A stretch of DNA of 64,000 nt from Globodera rostochiensis (lineage: Eukaryota; Nematoda; Chromadorea; Rhabditida; Heteroderidae), in contig JAEVLN010000018.1 in the NCBI GenBank assembly GCA_018350325.1, positions 810,185 to 874,184 of the forward strand, given 5' to 3'. Shown here piece after piece: positions 52,750 through 64,000 of this stretch. The notes beneath the pieces were generated by a model. The model saw only the letters and a program-made list of their open reading frames with translations, made no database searches and was not told the origin of the DNA. Position numbers and translations under genes: made by a program. Every line of letters begins with the position of its first letter. Positions within the stretch are counted from its first letter, which is position 1.

Positions 52750-55690
52750 AAAAATGTTGAAAAACAATTTGTTTTTTGCCGGAAGAATTCTTTACTGAAC
52801 CAAACCCACTATGAATTATAAATAGTAATTTTATGTAATTAAAGTTTGCGACTCAGCAAAATATCATTTAAAAAATTGACAACAAAAAAAAGCATTAAAA
52901 CCAAATTATTTGTCTGTGCATTAGAGTCTTTTTTTAATAAAAATATTTAATGAAATCTCAAAATAAATTGCAAAAAAAAAACAACAAAAAAACAGTTCCC
53001 AAAGTAAATCACTATGACAAACAAACAAACAAACACTCGGAGGGACAAAAGAATAGAAACAAAAAATGAATTTGCTCAAAAAGTCGGAGTTTTCCTCCAA
53101 ATTTTCAACAAACAAAGCTTTTTTTTTATCAAAAAGAATCCCCAACCTATGACATTCATGAAGAATAAGTCTTATTTTAAGAGAGAAAAAGAGACAGGAA
53201 AATTTGTTTTAAATTTTATCTATTAAGTTTTTTTAAAATCAAAAAGATTAATCAACTCTAATAGGTCAATTTTAGGTGCTAAAAATCTCTTTTTAGGTTT
53301 AGTTCATATTTCACGCCCATACATAAATCATCTTTTTTAGTTCTAATTATTAACCAGGTAAAAAGGTAATCAAATTTAAAAAAATTATTCGGAACAGTTT
53401 AAAAAAAACCTTTGGTGTTGTAAAAAATATATAATTTTATTATTTTTCTCAAGAAAAAATACAAAATAAATGCTAAAAACACCAAATTAGGTTAGTAAAC
53501 AGTCCAATTTTTGGTTTATAAATTTATTTTTTGGGATAAATTTAAGCAAAATTAAAAAGAATAATATATAACTTAAATCCAAGCCCCCAGGGCCATATTT
53601 TGTCCATCCGTAATCCGCCCTCATTCATCCGCCCCCACAAATCCAAAACAAAAAAAAAACACTCTCCAAGGTCAGCCCACTTCAACAACATTTTCTTCTT
53701 CAATTTTCTTTCTTTTTTTACACTTAAACAGTTGTTGTTGGGGGAGTCGGCGGAATTCATTTTATTGCACTGCCGAATGTTTAATTGCACCAAAAAATAT
53801 TTTATTTTGGATTCGTCCGAGACAAATATATATTTTTTATAAATTGTTTTGTTTTGGCGCCCCATCTGATCGAGCCTCAAAATAACTTTTACTAAAATAT
53901 TATTCCGCTTTTTGTCAAAACAATGAAATATAAACAATATGAAAAAAAAAATCAATTAAAAAAATGATTTTAAAATTTTTAATCAGTTTGGTAGCCATTT
54001 TTAATATCGAAAAAACACATTTCTGGTGGGTTAATTAGACTGTCTAATCACGAATATGAAGGTTATTTTTTGACAAATCTTTTAAAATCACACATTTCAA
54101 AATAAACCTTTAATAATTATGTCATTTTGGCATGAAATCAGCAAATAGGCTTAGCCCCCTAAGGCTACCAAGCCTTACAAATTGGACCTTATTTATTTGT
54201 GTACGGATTAGTTGAAATTGGACAAATGGGGGGGGGGGGTATTTATATCCAAAAAATGTTGAAATATTAGCATAAAAGAAAAATGTTTTAAATAAGTTGA
54301 TTTTTATTATTATATGATTTTCAGCCTCTTTAATCCTAATCGATCGAGATTCCGACAAAACGCAAATAAGAAAATTATCAACCTCGTCCGATCTCTAGTA
54401 CAAACCAATGCTAAAAAACTTAATTTTTCATAATTTTGTTTTTTTAATTTTATAAAGACACTAAACCCTTAAAAAAATATATTATTTTTTCAACGGTTTA
54501 CCATGCAAAATTGTTCAGACCCCTCCACATCAGGGCCGCCAGTCTCCATCCATTATTTATCGCTTTTCACCACATCTGCAAAAAAAGTTGACCGGGGCAA
54601 ATCCCCGCCATTGGCCCTCCCCCGCTTCCCCCCCCCCCGCCTTAACGGGGGCAAATCCCCTGCTGACGGGGAGCAAATCCCCGCCACCTCCCCCGCCTCC
54701 CCCCCCCCTTTTGACGAGGGCAAATCCCCGCCATTGGCCCTCCCCCGCCCCCTCCCCCGCCACCCGCCCCCCCCCCCAATTTTCACGTCAAACACCTGCA
54801 CACCACAACGGACATTTGTCATCCACCACAGCCGTCTTGACATTTCTGCCCCCCCCCCAAAATTGTGATATTTAATCCAAAAACTCCCCCACTATACAAT
54901 GTAAAAGAAGCATGGCGTATGATGACGTTTTTTTAACCCCGCCGGCAGGCTTCAAAAATTGACATTTTGTCCTTCCCCGACATTATGTCCAATACCTAAG
55001 CCTAAAATTGGCATGCCCGTCATTCAAACTCACTTGTCCTAGTCAATAAACAGACACTTGAACCTTTTGACACTTCGACAAACGCCGAAACAATGACATT
55101 TCGTCTATTTCTCATATTAATCAACAAAAGGGGACTTTTAAATAATCCGAACCCAAAACATTTATGCCAAACTCGAAAGTTACGAATTCGATTCCACGAC
55201 ATTCTGTCACACTCTAAAATCTATTTTTTTAAAATTTTATTTGCCTGCCACTTTGTACTTTTATCCAATGAATACCTTTTTTTAATTGCGTTTCAATTTT
55301 CACACGGTTCCATTATCTCGTTGTATGTGTTGTCTGTTGCCCCCCCCCCCCCATTATTCTTTAAAATGCCACAAATGCACGAACCCAAAATGCCTTTTTC
55401 TCTCATTCCCACCATAAGGCACTCATTTTGCGTTGCTTTATTCTTTTTTTTTTGCTCTAATTGTAATAAATTTTTATTAGATCTTTTACTTATTTTTTTT
55501 GTTTGTTTGTTTTGGTTGAGTTTGAAAAATTGTATAGCAATTTAATTTGTTGGCACTGAAGTGATGTGCACCGTTTTGCCAAAATTCCGCTATTTTAAAC
55601 GCAAATTTCAAAGATAAATTTTGTTGGATGTTTTTATATTTATTTATATTACCAAAAAAAATTTGTTTAGAACAAATATTATGTTTAATC
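52750..55690. other. Long spacer with a C-rich repeat and no confident gene
   Basis: AT-rich throughout. At 54,590-54,780 about four degenerate units of GGGCAAATCCCCGCCATTGG with CCCTCCCCCGC occur, plus several long C runs (54,630, 54,770, 54,850, 55,340). Open frames here follow the skew and show no domain. Confidence 0.45.
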
Positions 55691-58600
55691 ATGGCCAAAA
55701 ACGATGATGGTCACCAGGTGGTCAGCGGAGATGGCGTCGTGTCCATCGAAAAGCAGGTAGAACAAATAATCGAGATATGCATTAAAATATTTTGTTTTTT
55801 GAACGTTTTTATAAAATACTTTTATTGAATTAATTTATTATTTATGTGTCAAGATAATTGATGAAAAGTGCAACAATTCCGCTCGAACACTTCAAAATGT
55901 GCCATCAAAGAAGCGGTGGACGTCGGCTCTGCGCGTCGTCAGCGCAATGGCACGCTTTAAGCACATGTCAAAGGTCAGAATTAGTGATTCAATTTATTTA
56001 AAATCATTTTTTTTTACTATTTAAATAGTGTTGTAGTAAAAAAATATTGCAATTGAATAAGAGCTTCTCGGTAAATGGTCGTGTTATTAAATTGCTAAAA
56101 AACTTTTTTATGTATAAAACATTATATCGTAAAAGTAAAATAATAAAAACAAAAGAAAATTTCTTACTACATTGGTTTAACAAAAAAAAAAAATTTATAA
56201 TTAATTAAAACATTTTGTTTAAACATAAAGCGAAGACTATTTTTAATTAAGTGTGCCCGTCAATTGCTTTCGTTTCTGTCTGACACGTTTAATTGGCCCT
56301 TTTTTTGCTCTCATTTCACATGGCGGCGCAGCACAATTTCCGCGATGGAAAAATTTTAGTTTTTTTAACTGCAAAAAAAACAACAATTTTTTGGCAAAAA
56401 TGCCCTCTTCAAGGGCCGCACGGACGGCACGGCACGGATGTGCAATTTTTATCGTGTGCCAAAAGCTAAACAAATTACCCTCTGCACTTTTGCCCCCCCC
56501 CCCATTTTCATCACTCAAAAATGCCCGCCCAACACCCCCCACCCCCACCCACACATCGGCGGAGCGGCTGTACTTTGACTTCTTTTTAATTATCAAAAAT
56601 GTGGGGGGAATGTTTTTTTATTGTTGGAAATTTTTATTTTATTTTATGAGCCAAACAAAAAAAGGTTTTTTTTTCATTTACGGTAAAAAATACGGCAGCA
56701 AATGGTTGCAACCTAAGCTATGCATTTATGTGACGTAATGAACTTTATACCGGCTTAGATTTATAAGAATTTTAAATTTATTTATCGAGATTTTTCTAAC
56801 AAACAATAATTTAAGCATATTAAAATAATATTTATAATTTTTAATTTGGCATTATAGCTGCAAAATTTTTGGGTTCTTTGAATTTTAAATTAAAATTAAA
56901 TAAATATTTGTCGTTTGTTTGCCTATAAAAAGATTCCGTATTTGAGGCAATAAATGCGCCTTTTTATTGCTTTCTGTTCCTTCGCCTCTGCTTAAATAAT
57001 TCAAAAAAATGCCAAAAATTGCATAAAATGGCAATTTCTGACATAATTTGATGCCATTTTTGCTGAAACATTCAATGTTTTTTTTTGCAGAAAGTAATAA
57101 AATAATGTTTTATATAATTAATAAAGAAAGAAGCAAAAATAAAAATTTCAAAATGGGACCACGTCGTATATAATTTTTGACATTTTCTTTTTACTATTTT
57201 TGATTTCATATGACATAAAATTGCTAAATTCGGAACGAATTTTCTGCGGTAGGAAAAAACATCAAAGTCAAAAAGAAGAAATTGGATATTTCTTTGCTGC
57301 TGAATTGGCCCAGTTAATCCCCCCGGAGGGGGGCCAATGAATGCTTTTTGCATAGGCCACAAATTACGCCACACTCTGTGGCCCCAGTATTTTATTTTTA
57401 TTTATTCTCATTGTTTGATCTTGTGACTTGGAGCAAATTTTTCTGCAAAATTTATTTTAGCAATTTGGTTTTTTTCACTGTAAAATTTCTGATTTTATGC
57501 AATTTTTTGAATGTTCTTTTGCTAAGATTAAATGATTTTTTAAATTTTATTTAAAAACCAAATAATATTAATTAAATTGAATTGAATTGTATTAAATTAT
57601 TTTCCCATTTGTTTTTTACTTTTTAAATTTTCTGATTTTAACTATTTTTTGCAGTTAAATGATTTAAAGAAAAGAATATTAAATTGAAATTGTAATTATA
57701 TTAATTTAAAGAAAAGAATATTAAATTGAAATTGTAATTATATTAAAATTATTTTGCCATTTGTTTTTTTAATTTTTCTACTTTTAATAATAGTGAAGAA
57801 GCCATTCATAATTTGCAATCAATATTAACGCCGACTGTTTATGTAGTTATGAAATGGAATTAGTAGTGTTTTATTGTTTACAAATTTTTTTGACACAAAA
57901 AATATTTAAAAATAAAAAATAAAAATCTCTTTTTTTGCATTTTACGGAATTCCTTCCGCCGGAATTCCGTAAATTTTGACGAATCCATTTCATCCTGACA
58001 TGTCTTTTTCGTACTTTGTATATTTAAAAAAGAATAAACATTGGTCCCCCCATTTTTGAATTTGATTTAATTTTAATTTCTTTTGATTGTTCAATTTAAT
58101 TAAAATGTTTTTAAGAATTCAAATTGTTTCCAATATACTACGGCGCTGCGATAGCAATGTCGAAATTGCAAAATGCGCATGACAGACTCGTTGAACAACA
58201 AATTGTGCTGGCAGCTAAGCCCGTCCCCTGCGGCGATCGGCGACGTGCCAGCATGGGCCATCTGTCAAATTGGCTGACGGATTATTGCCAGCCGGCACCC
58301 ATTCCGGAACAAAGCGTTGTCGTCGATGATCAACTGTGGCGTCAATCGCATCCAGCGTTGATGATGATTGATCACCACTTTCGTAAGCGCGACGCGTGCG
58401 GTGGTCAGCTGAACGCGCGAAAACAAAAAGCGTCGCGCGCACGGAATGCCAACGCCTCGTGCCAGCCGGACAGGAATTATGCTGCTGCTGCTGCTGCTGC
58501 AGGCAGCAACCATCCATTTTATAGTCAGCCGAACTCGCGCAAGTCGTCGTCCAGTCTGAATGTTGGCGGCGGCGGCGGTGGCGCTGGTGGTGGTGGTGGT

Positions 58601-61600
58601 GATGCATACGGAACGCTTCGGCACGTGCCCTCACAGCCGGCACTGTCGCGTTTGGCACGTGCGTTGCCGTCAGCAATTTTGCCCGCAATCGCTGCCCTCC
58701 GGCGGGGGAGCGGCGGCTGCTCATTTGGCCCGCGGCAACAGCAGCATCCTTCTTCACCTCCTCGTGCGCGGGGCGGGCGTCGTCAGTACTCATTGCAATC
58801 ACCGCCACAGCAACGGCAGCAGCAGCACAAGCGTTTCCAGCCCATTGGGGTTATTCAAAAAATAAATTAAAATAAAACCCCATATTTTTTATTTTTAAAT
58901 TTTTTTAATCAAATTTCTTTGACCCACCACTCTACGGTTACAGTCAACAACAGCAACTTTGTTTGGCAACGGCCGGCCACGAAAGATGAGTGCCGACCCA
59001 TCTTTTTGTACACCATCTTTAACCAATGCACCATTTAATGTAATTGGGCATTAATTGTAATTTTTATAAGGATCGCGCGGCTCGTGTTGTTTTTAAATTT
59101 TTTAATTTTGATCTTCTTTTTTTTTTGTCTTTTATTCAATACGACATTTTTTGTTTTGTAACTGGAAGTGTCATTTTTTGCTTTTTCTTGTTTTTATTTT
59201 TGAACTCACTATAGGATGGAAGCCAAGCGCAACAACAGCAGCAGAAAACAAAGTTTCGCAACGCCAGTTTTGGCGCCAATTCAAATAGCACGACCATTTG
59301 CCGTAGCGGTGGCGGCCCCGCAGGGGGCGCAGTGGGGCGTCGCGTTGCGTTACGACGCTGTCCACAAAGTGACCTTGGCACGCGCTTTCAGTGCCAACAT
59401 CATGATGGCAATGGCACTGGCATGAATGCGCAAACGGGAACGAGTCGAACCGCTTCGTCCTCATTTTCCGGATCCAACGAGTCGATGCCGACAAACAGCG
59501 GCAGCCGAAATGGTGAAGCAGCAACTGAACAAGGTGGCGATGGATAGGGGCAAAACAAAAATTCAAAAATGCCAAAAAAATATAAATTTAAAGAATATAT
59601 TTTTTTTTTCATTCTGAACAAATTCTTGAAAATAAGTTTATTTTAACTGTAGTTTATTTAGCCCATTTATATTTGTTTTCCATTTGTTTTAATTAGCTCA
59701 TATCTTGACTAAAAACGCTAATATTTTTTCAAAAAAGTCGAAATATATTTGCGAATAAAATATATTTTTTAGTTTTTAATAATCAAAAAACTTTTTTTCC
59801 AAGAGTCTGAATCAAACATCGACCCCGTGTATTTGGCATTGAAACAAGCGACCGAAAAATATGGAAGTCGTGGAGGTATTTAAAAATAAATCTTTCAAAT
59901 ATTACAACATTTAATCACCAAAAAACAAAATAAATTGAAGAAAATGATTTGGATTTTTCTTATTAATGAATTCTAATATAAAAGTAGAATAATTTAATCA
60001 TTTTTAAATTTCTTTTTTATTTAATTAACAGCTAGCAATAGTCGTCGTAGCTCGCAACTCATTGCCGCCGGTGAGTCAACAACGCCGAGCAGTACGCGCA
60101 ACTTGTCGCAGGCGTCGCTGCTCGACTCGGGCACCTTCTCGTGCAGCGGTGAAATGTGCGGCGGTTACGGAGGGTCCAACACCAGCAGCTCACGCCTCAT
60201 GACCGGCGGGTCAACCCCGCAATTGCAAGCCGGTAGGAGAACATTTCGAATTGGGACTTTTAGTTTTGCAAAAATTTAAAAGTTATCTTTTAATTTTTTT
60301 CATGCATCAGGGTGCTCCCCTCCCCGACCTTTCGCTCCCGAAATTTTTGAGCGTTAACCCCCGACACACCGTCCCCGAAGAATCCCCGACCCCAACACAC
60401 TGGCCCCGAGGAACCCCGATCGACGACATATTCTCCCCTCCCCCACCCCTCCCCCCGACGCCTCCGACCCCGGAACGTCGCCCCAGAAGAATCCCTAGGG
60501 CCTCACTCCCGGCCCCCGACATTTTGCGGCCTCACCCTAAACCTAGATACGCCGCCACCAGAACCCAACCCCCGACGCAACCCGACTCCCAACATTTTGG
60601 GACCTCACCCCCGACCCCCGACACGCCGTCCCCGAAAAACCCGGACCCCCGCCCACCCCGAAAGGTTGGGGAGCTTACATCAAACCTAAAAATTCTTATT
60701 TAAAATAATGATACAAACTGATAAGATTTCTGTCATTTAATTTTTCCTAATCCACTATTATTAAAATTATAAATTCTAATTGCCCAACTTTTTTTCTCAA
60801 AAATTTAAATTCTCTTTCAAATTTGGTCATTTTAATTTTAAAAAATCTTTGATTTTCTGATAAACAAATTTTTTTTGTTTTTTCGGTTAACTCTTTTCCG
60901 ACAAGTGTCAATTACACGTATTCTTTCATTTTCACAAGAATAAATTAAATTAGCACTCAAATTTTCTTTTTTTGTTTTGAGTGATTTTTAAATTAAATAA
61001 ATTAAATAAAAATTTACATTAATTATGGTCTTTAATTTTCTCATTTTCCTTTTTTATCATTTTATTTAAAATGTAATTTATTAAGCAATTTTTGATTCCA
61101 AAATACGCCCTTTTTTGACCGACCGCAATTTTGTTTGAGTCGGGCAAATTTCATCAATGCTTTGTGCCGCCGTAATTCAATAAAAAAATGTAATTAATTC
61201 GAGATTTTTCGTCAACTTATCACGCAAATTACATCAATTCGTTTACTTTTTCTGAAAATTTTGTCCATTTATGGAATTTAAACCATTCATTAAAAAATTG
61301 GCATTTAACATTTATTAAAAAATTGGCACCTGCCTATAAATTTTGAATGTTTTATAACTGGAATTTGTTGTAATTTTTCGTCAACCTATCACGCAAATTA
61401 CATCATTTCGTCCACTTTTTCTGAAAATTTTGTCCATTTATGGAATTAAACCATTCATTAAAAAATTGGCATTTAAAACATTTAATTAAAAAATTGGCAC
61501 CTGCCTATAAATTTTGAATGTTTGATAGGTAACTGGAATTTGTCGCGATTTTTCGTCAACCTATCACGCAAAATTACATCATTTCGTCCACTTTTTCTGA

Positions 61601-64000
61601 GAATTTGTCCATTTATGGAATTTTAAACAATTCATTAAAAAATTGGCAACTGCCTATAAATTGAATGTTTTATAACTGGACTGCCACTTAATTTATTACC
61701 TTTTTTTCGTAGAAAGACTTTTTTTCAATTTATTTACATTTTGTAACCAACCAATGCCTCCGAATTGGGCGCATAAGAAACAAATTAAATGTGTGCCACT
61801 TAGTGAATTTTATATTTTGCCATAGAGAAGGGCCGTTTTGAATAGGTCACTAAAAATTTCTTTTTTATTATTATTTTAGTTTAATTAATGTAGAGGGTTG
61901 CTCTCGACCTTTCGGGGATTGGAAAGTCGGGGGGTCAGAGTTTTTCGGGGGCGGCGTGTCGGGGAAAGGGACAGTTGAGTCTGGCCGTTTGAGTCTGGAA
62001 AAACGGCCCCAGACTCAACTGACCAGAATCAACTGGGCCCGACTCAACCGCCAGACTCAAACGACCCCTACCAGCGTGTCGGGGGTCGGGTGAGGCCGAA
62101 AATTGTCAGGGGTTAGGGGGGTGTCGGGGTCGGGGAGCAACCCTAGTTTAATGGAAGTGAATAGTCAGTATTCAGTCATAGGTTTGCCAGACTTTCTGAT
62201 TTAATAGAAATTTTAAAGTCTCAAAATAGTTTTTTTTCAATTTATTGACTGAAAACAAAAAGCTTATTTTACTAATAATTTTTTAATTCATCATAAAATA
62301 TGATCTGTGAATAGTGAAACAAATTTTTGAATAGAAAAATTTTAAAAAATGTCAATGATTACGTCAAATTTTTAATGAATACATTTCTTCTATGTCATTA
62401 ACATAGTCATAGAGGCTTCTCAGATTTTTGTTTTTATTTTTAAACAAAAAATCAGTGAAAAGGAAAAAAAAAATGTAGTCTTAGGAATTAGGGGCTCTGT
62501 GTAATATCCGCACTAATCCCCCTATAATTGAGGAAAGTGGTGGCCAAAACGGACTTTTGAGTGGGCAATATGGCCAATTCATTCGATAGAAAATGTTTTA
62601 ATCCTTCAAAAGCATCAATAAATATGGTGGCGCGAAAAGGTTGGGCAAATAAAATGCATTATTATTCAATCAGAATTAAGTCAAAAATGGGGGCTAATTC
62701 GACTAAAAATAATTATAAATTTTTAAAACAATCAATTATTAATTTAAAATTTGTATTTTAGGACACCAGTCCAGCACGTCAACAAACACTGCTGCCCGGG
62801 GGCACATCAAATTGACGGAAAAAATGAAATCGTTCTCGCTTGACTGTGCCGAACCGCCGTCTGCAGCTGATCATCATCACCAGGGGGGCAGCGGCGGCGG
62901 CGTGTACCCGCATCACAGTAAGTGGGCGGGCGGGCGGCACGGCGTAAAATGCCGTTTTTTCCATGTTATCTCTCTCTCTTTTTTTTGCTCTCTAACCGAC
63001 TTACACTTATAATCTCTGTTTTCTGCTTCTCTCTTTAACACACAAAGAAAGGAATGGATCGCGCGTGGTGCGTCCGTGTCAGGGATGTAACCGGAAGCCA
63101 AAAAAAAAAATGTCCGTTATCCGGAATTCCGGATTAAAAAATGTCCAAAATCCGGAATAAAAAGTTCCGAATCCGGGATTCCGGATTAAAAATGTCCAAA
63201 ATCCGGAATAAAAAGTCCGGAGTCCGGAATTCCGGGATTAAAAATGTCCAAAATCCGGAATAAAAAGTTCCGAATCCGGGATTCCGGATTAAAAATGTCC
63301 AAAATCCGGAATAAAAAGTTCCGAATCCGGGATTCCGGATTAAAAATGTCCAAAATCCGGAATAAAAAGTCCGGAATCCGGTTACATTCTCCTGGTCCTT
63401 GTGCGCCCAAAAGAACTGAGCCGAAATTTTTTGATTGTTGTCCAAACCAAACAAACCTAAACTCCGGGGCTTTACGGTTTGGTTCTTGAAGTGCTAACCC
63501 TAAAATTGGTGATCAATATATTCGAATTCTTTATGGGCACAAATACAAACAAAATAAGGATTCCGTATATGCTTTAGGGATGAAGCCGCTGCGGTCCGCG
63601 CGTGCCTTCAACACTGGGCATGCCGCCAGTTTAGATCTTTGTGCCGAGCGCAGCACGTCGCCTATAAGCACCTATTTTGCCCGACGTCCCCCACGGCGTT
63701 TGCCACCCGTTCCTGACCAGCAACCGCAACAGCAGCAGCAAACTGCTGCTGCTGCTGTACGACAACAACCCATTCAAAATTCGATTGGTAACGACCGTAA
63801 TTTTTTGCTTTTTTTTATTTTAAAATTTTGTAAATTAAATTTAAGCAATTCCACAAATTTTGCACATTGTGACGCATGAATACATTGGTGGTGTTGCATG
63901 TTCACTTCGTCCGGGTGAACGTTTGGTGGTGGTGGACAACGGAGATCCGGACTGGAAGCACGGCTTCAAGGTCCAAAAATTTAAATGGAAAAATTTTGGA
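55691..64000 (+). CDS. Large low-complexity scaffold protein with an SH3-like domain (3' end outside window)
   Basis: Exons that chain in phase: 58,157-58,849 (5' limit uncertain); 59,215-59,512; 59,804-59,875; 60,032-60,232; 62,762-62,917; 63,048-63,077; 63,578-63,787; 63,846-63,970 or beyond. Two upstream exons, 55,691-55,756 (MAKNDDGHQVVSGDGVVSIE) and 55,854-55,973 (KKRWTSALRVVSAMARFKHM, a basic amphipathic helix like a calmodulin-binding site), probably belong but their junction to 58,157 is out of phase, so an exon is missing or there are two promoters. The body is Q-, G-, S- and A-rich with short conserved-looking blocks (RRRASMGHLSNWLTDYC, IDPVYLALKQATEKYG, KMKSFSLDCAEPP, RRPPRRLPPVPD). 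The last exon encodes HIVTHEYIGGVACSLRPGER and LVVVDNGDPDWKHGFKV, an SH3-type fold start. The orthologue is not recognised; a cortical or synaptic scaffold is inferred. Confidence 0.6.
56000..58120. other. Probable intron, no exon identified
   Basis: AT-rich except 56,250-56,600, which is more balanced and has C runs. A 46-bp tandem duplication (AAAGAAAAGAATATTAAATT and following) lies at about 57,665-57,760. A palindrome GGAATTCCTTCCGCCGGAAT lies near 57,947-57,969. Confidence 0.4.
60310..60680 (+). repeat. CCCCGACCCC-word element
   Basis: Starts CAGGGTGCTCCCCTCCCCGA and ends GGTTGGGGAGCTTAC, with CCCCGACACGCCGTCCCCGA words between. It is a likely relative of the 61.9-kb element. It lies in an intron of the scaffold gene. 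Confidence 0.55.
61200..61680 (+). repeat. Tandem repeat, unit about 172 bp, nearly three copies
   Basis: TTTTTCGTCAAC starts units at about 61,206, 61,374 and 61,547. Each unit continues CACGCAAATTACATCA, GAAAATTTTGTCCATTTATG, CATTAAAAAATTGGCA and TGCCTATAAATT. Spacing is 171-173 bp. It lies in the large intron of the scaffold gene. Confidence 0.85.
61891..62145. mobile_element. 255-bp hAT-type element with GTCGGGG words
   Basis: Ends TAGAGGGTTGCTCTCGACC and GTCGGGGAGCAACCCTA. Flanks AATTAATG and GTTTAATG share TTAATG, an eroded 8-bp duplication. A second block with GTTGAGTCTGG and CCAGACTCAA words (about 61,967-62,080) is nested inside. Confidence 0.65.
63080..63394. mobile_element. 315-bp hAT-type element abutting a splice donor
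   Basis: Ends CAGGGATGTAACCGGA and TCCGGTTACATTCTCCTG are inverted apart from a short insertion. The flanks GTCCGTGT (63,072-63,079) and GTCCTTGT (63,395-63,402) match at seven of eight bases. The interior is about five units of 51-53 bp (ATCCGGAATAAAAAGT, TCCGGATTAAAAATGTCCAA). It sits directly after the donor GT of the 63,048-63,077 exon. Confidence 0.8.

Noticed and set aside
54503..54875. Proline-rich frames around 54.5-54.9 kb
   Set aside because: They coincide with the C-run-rich GGGCAAATCCCC repeat. No start context, splice sites or domain.
56243..56738. Two opposing frames of 117 and 161 codons at 56.2-56.7 kb
   Set aside because: No domain, no compatible splice sites with neighbouring exons, and C/G runs inflate the frames. 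Treated as intron.

Overview
The window looks like nuclear DNA of a nematode, most likely a plant-parasitic tylenchid such as a cyst or root-knot nematode. This rests on its gene families and structure: nematode-type seven-transmembrane chemoreceptors in a local family, small exons with short AT-rich introns, TTTCAG-type acceptors placed just before start codons as expected for spliced-leader genes, glutamine-rich proteins and secreted proteins of unknown type. The species assignment is inference. Nothing bacterial is present: no operons of bacterial type, rRNA or CRISPR. Coding exons occupy a minor part of the 64 kb. Most of the rest is AT-rich intron or spacer packed with short transposon-derived and simple-word repeats.

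Layout. 0.1-3.4 kb: a glutamine-rich coiled-coil gene and two partial minus-strand genes. 4.2-9.2 kb: relics of a hAT DNA transposon and a Ty3/gypsy-type integrase, then a G-rich tract. 9.3-16.8 kb: an srg-like chemoreceptor broken by a 5-bp duplication, two more first-exon fragments of the same family, and a nested pair of hAT-type elements, one inserted in the other. 18.4-20.1 kb: a complete five-exon ML-domain (NPC2-like) secreted lipid-binding gene. 21.1-22.9 kb: a complete five-exon chemoreceptor of a second family. 24.8-26.3 kb: a three-exon gene for a secreted protein carrying two tandem helix-turn-helix-like units, the most unusual gene here. 27.2-28.2 kb: a gamma-glutamylcyclotransferase-like gene. 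29.3-39.9 kb: a long minus-strand gene with about twelve exons and annexin-like C-terminal repeats, followed by a small Q/Y-rich gene. 40.2-41.8 kb: a glutamine-rich secreted protein. 42.7-52.7 kb: a plus-strand cluster of srg-like receptors (one complete, three decayed) around a small neuropeptide-like precursor gene. 55.7-64 kb: a large plus-strand gene for a low-complexity scaffold protein ending in an SH3-like domain cut by the window edge.

Exon junctions were placed by hand from GT/AG signals and reading phase. Where all junctions keep phase and total length divides by three, the gene model is given with higher confidence. A recurring theme is hAT-type elements with YARNG ends and 8-bp target duplications whose interiors are made of reiterated short words. 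They fill introns and have broken at least one chemoreceptor exon.
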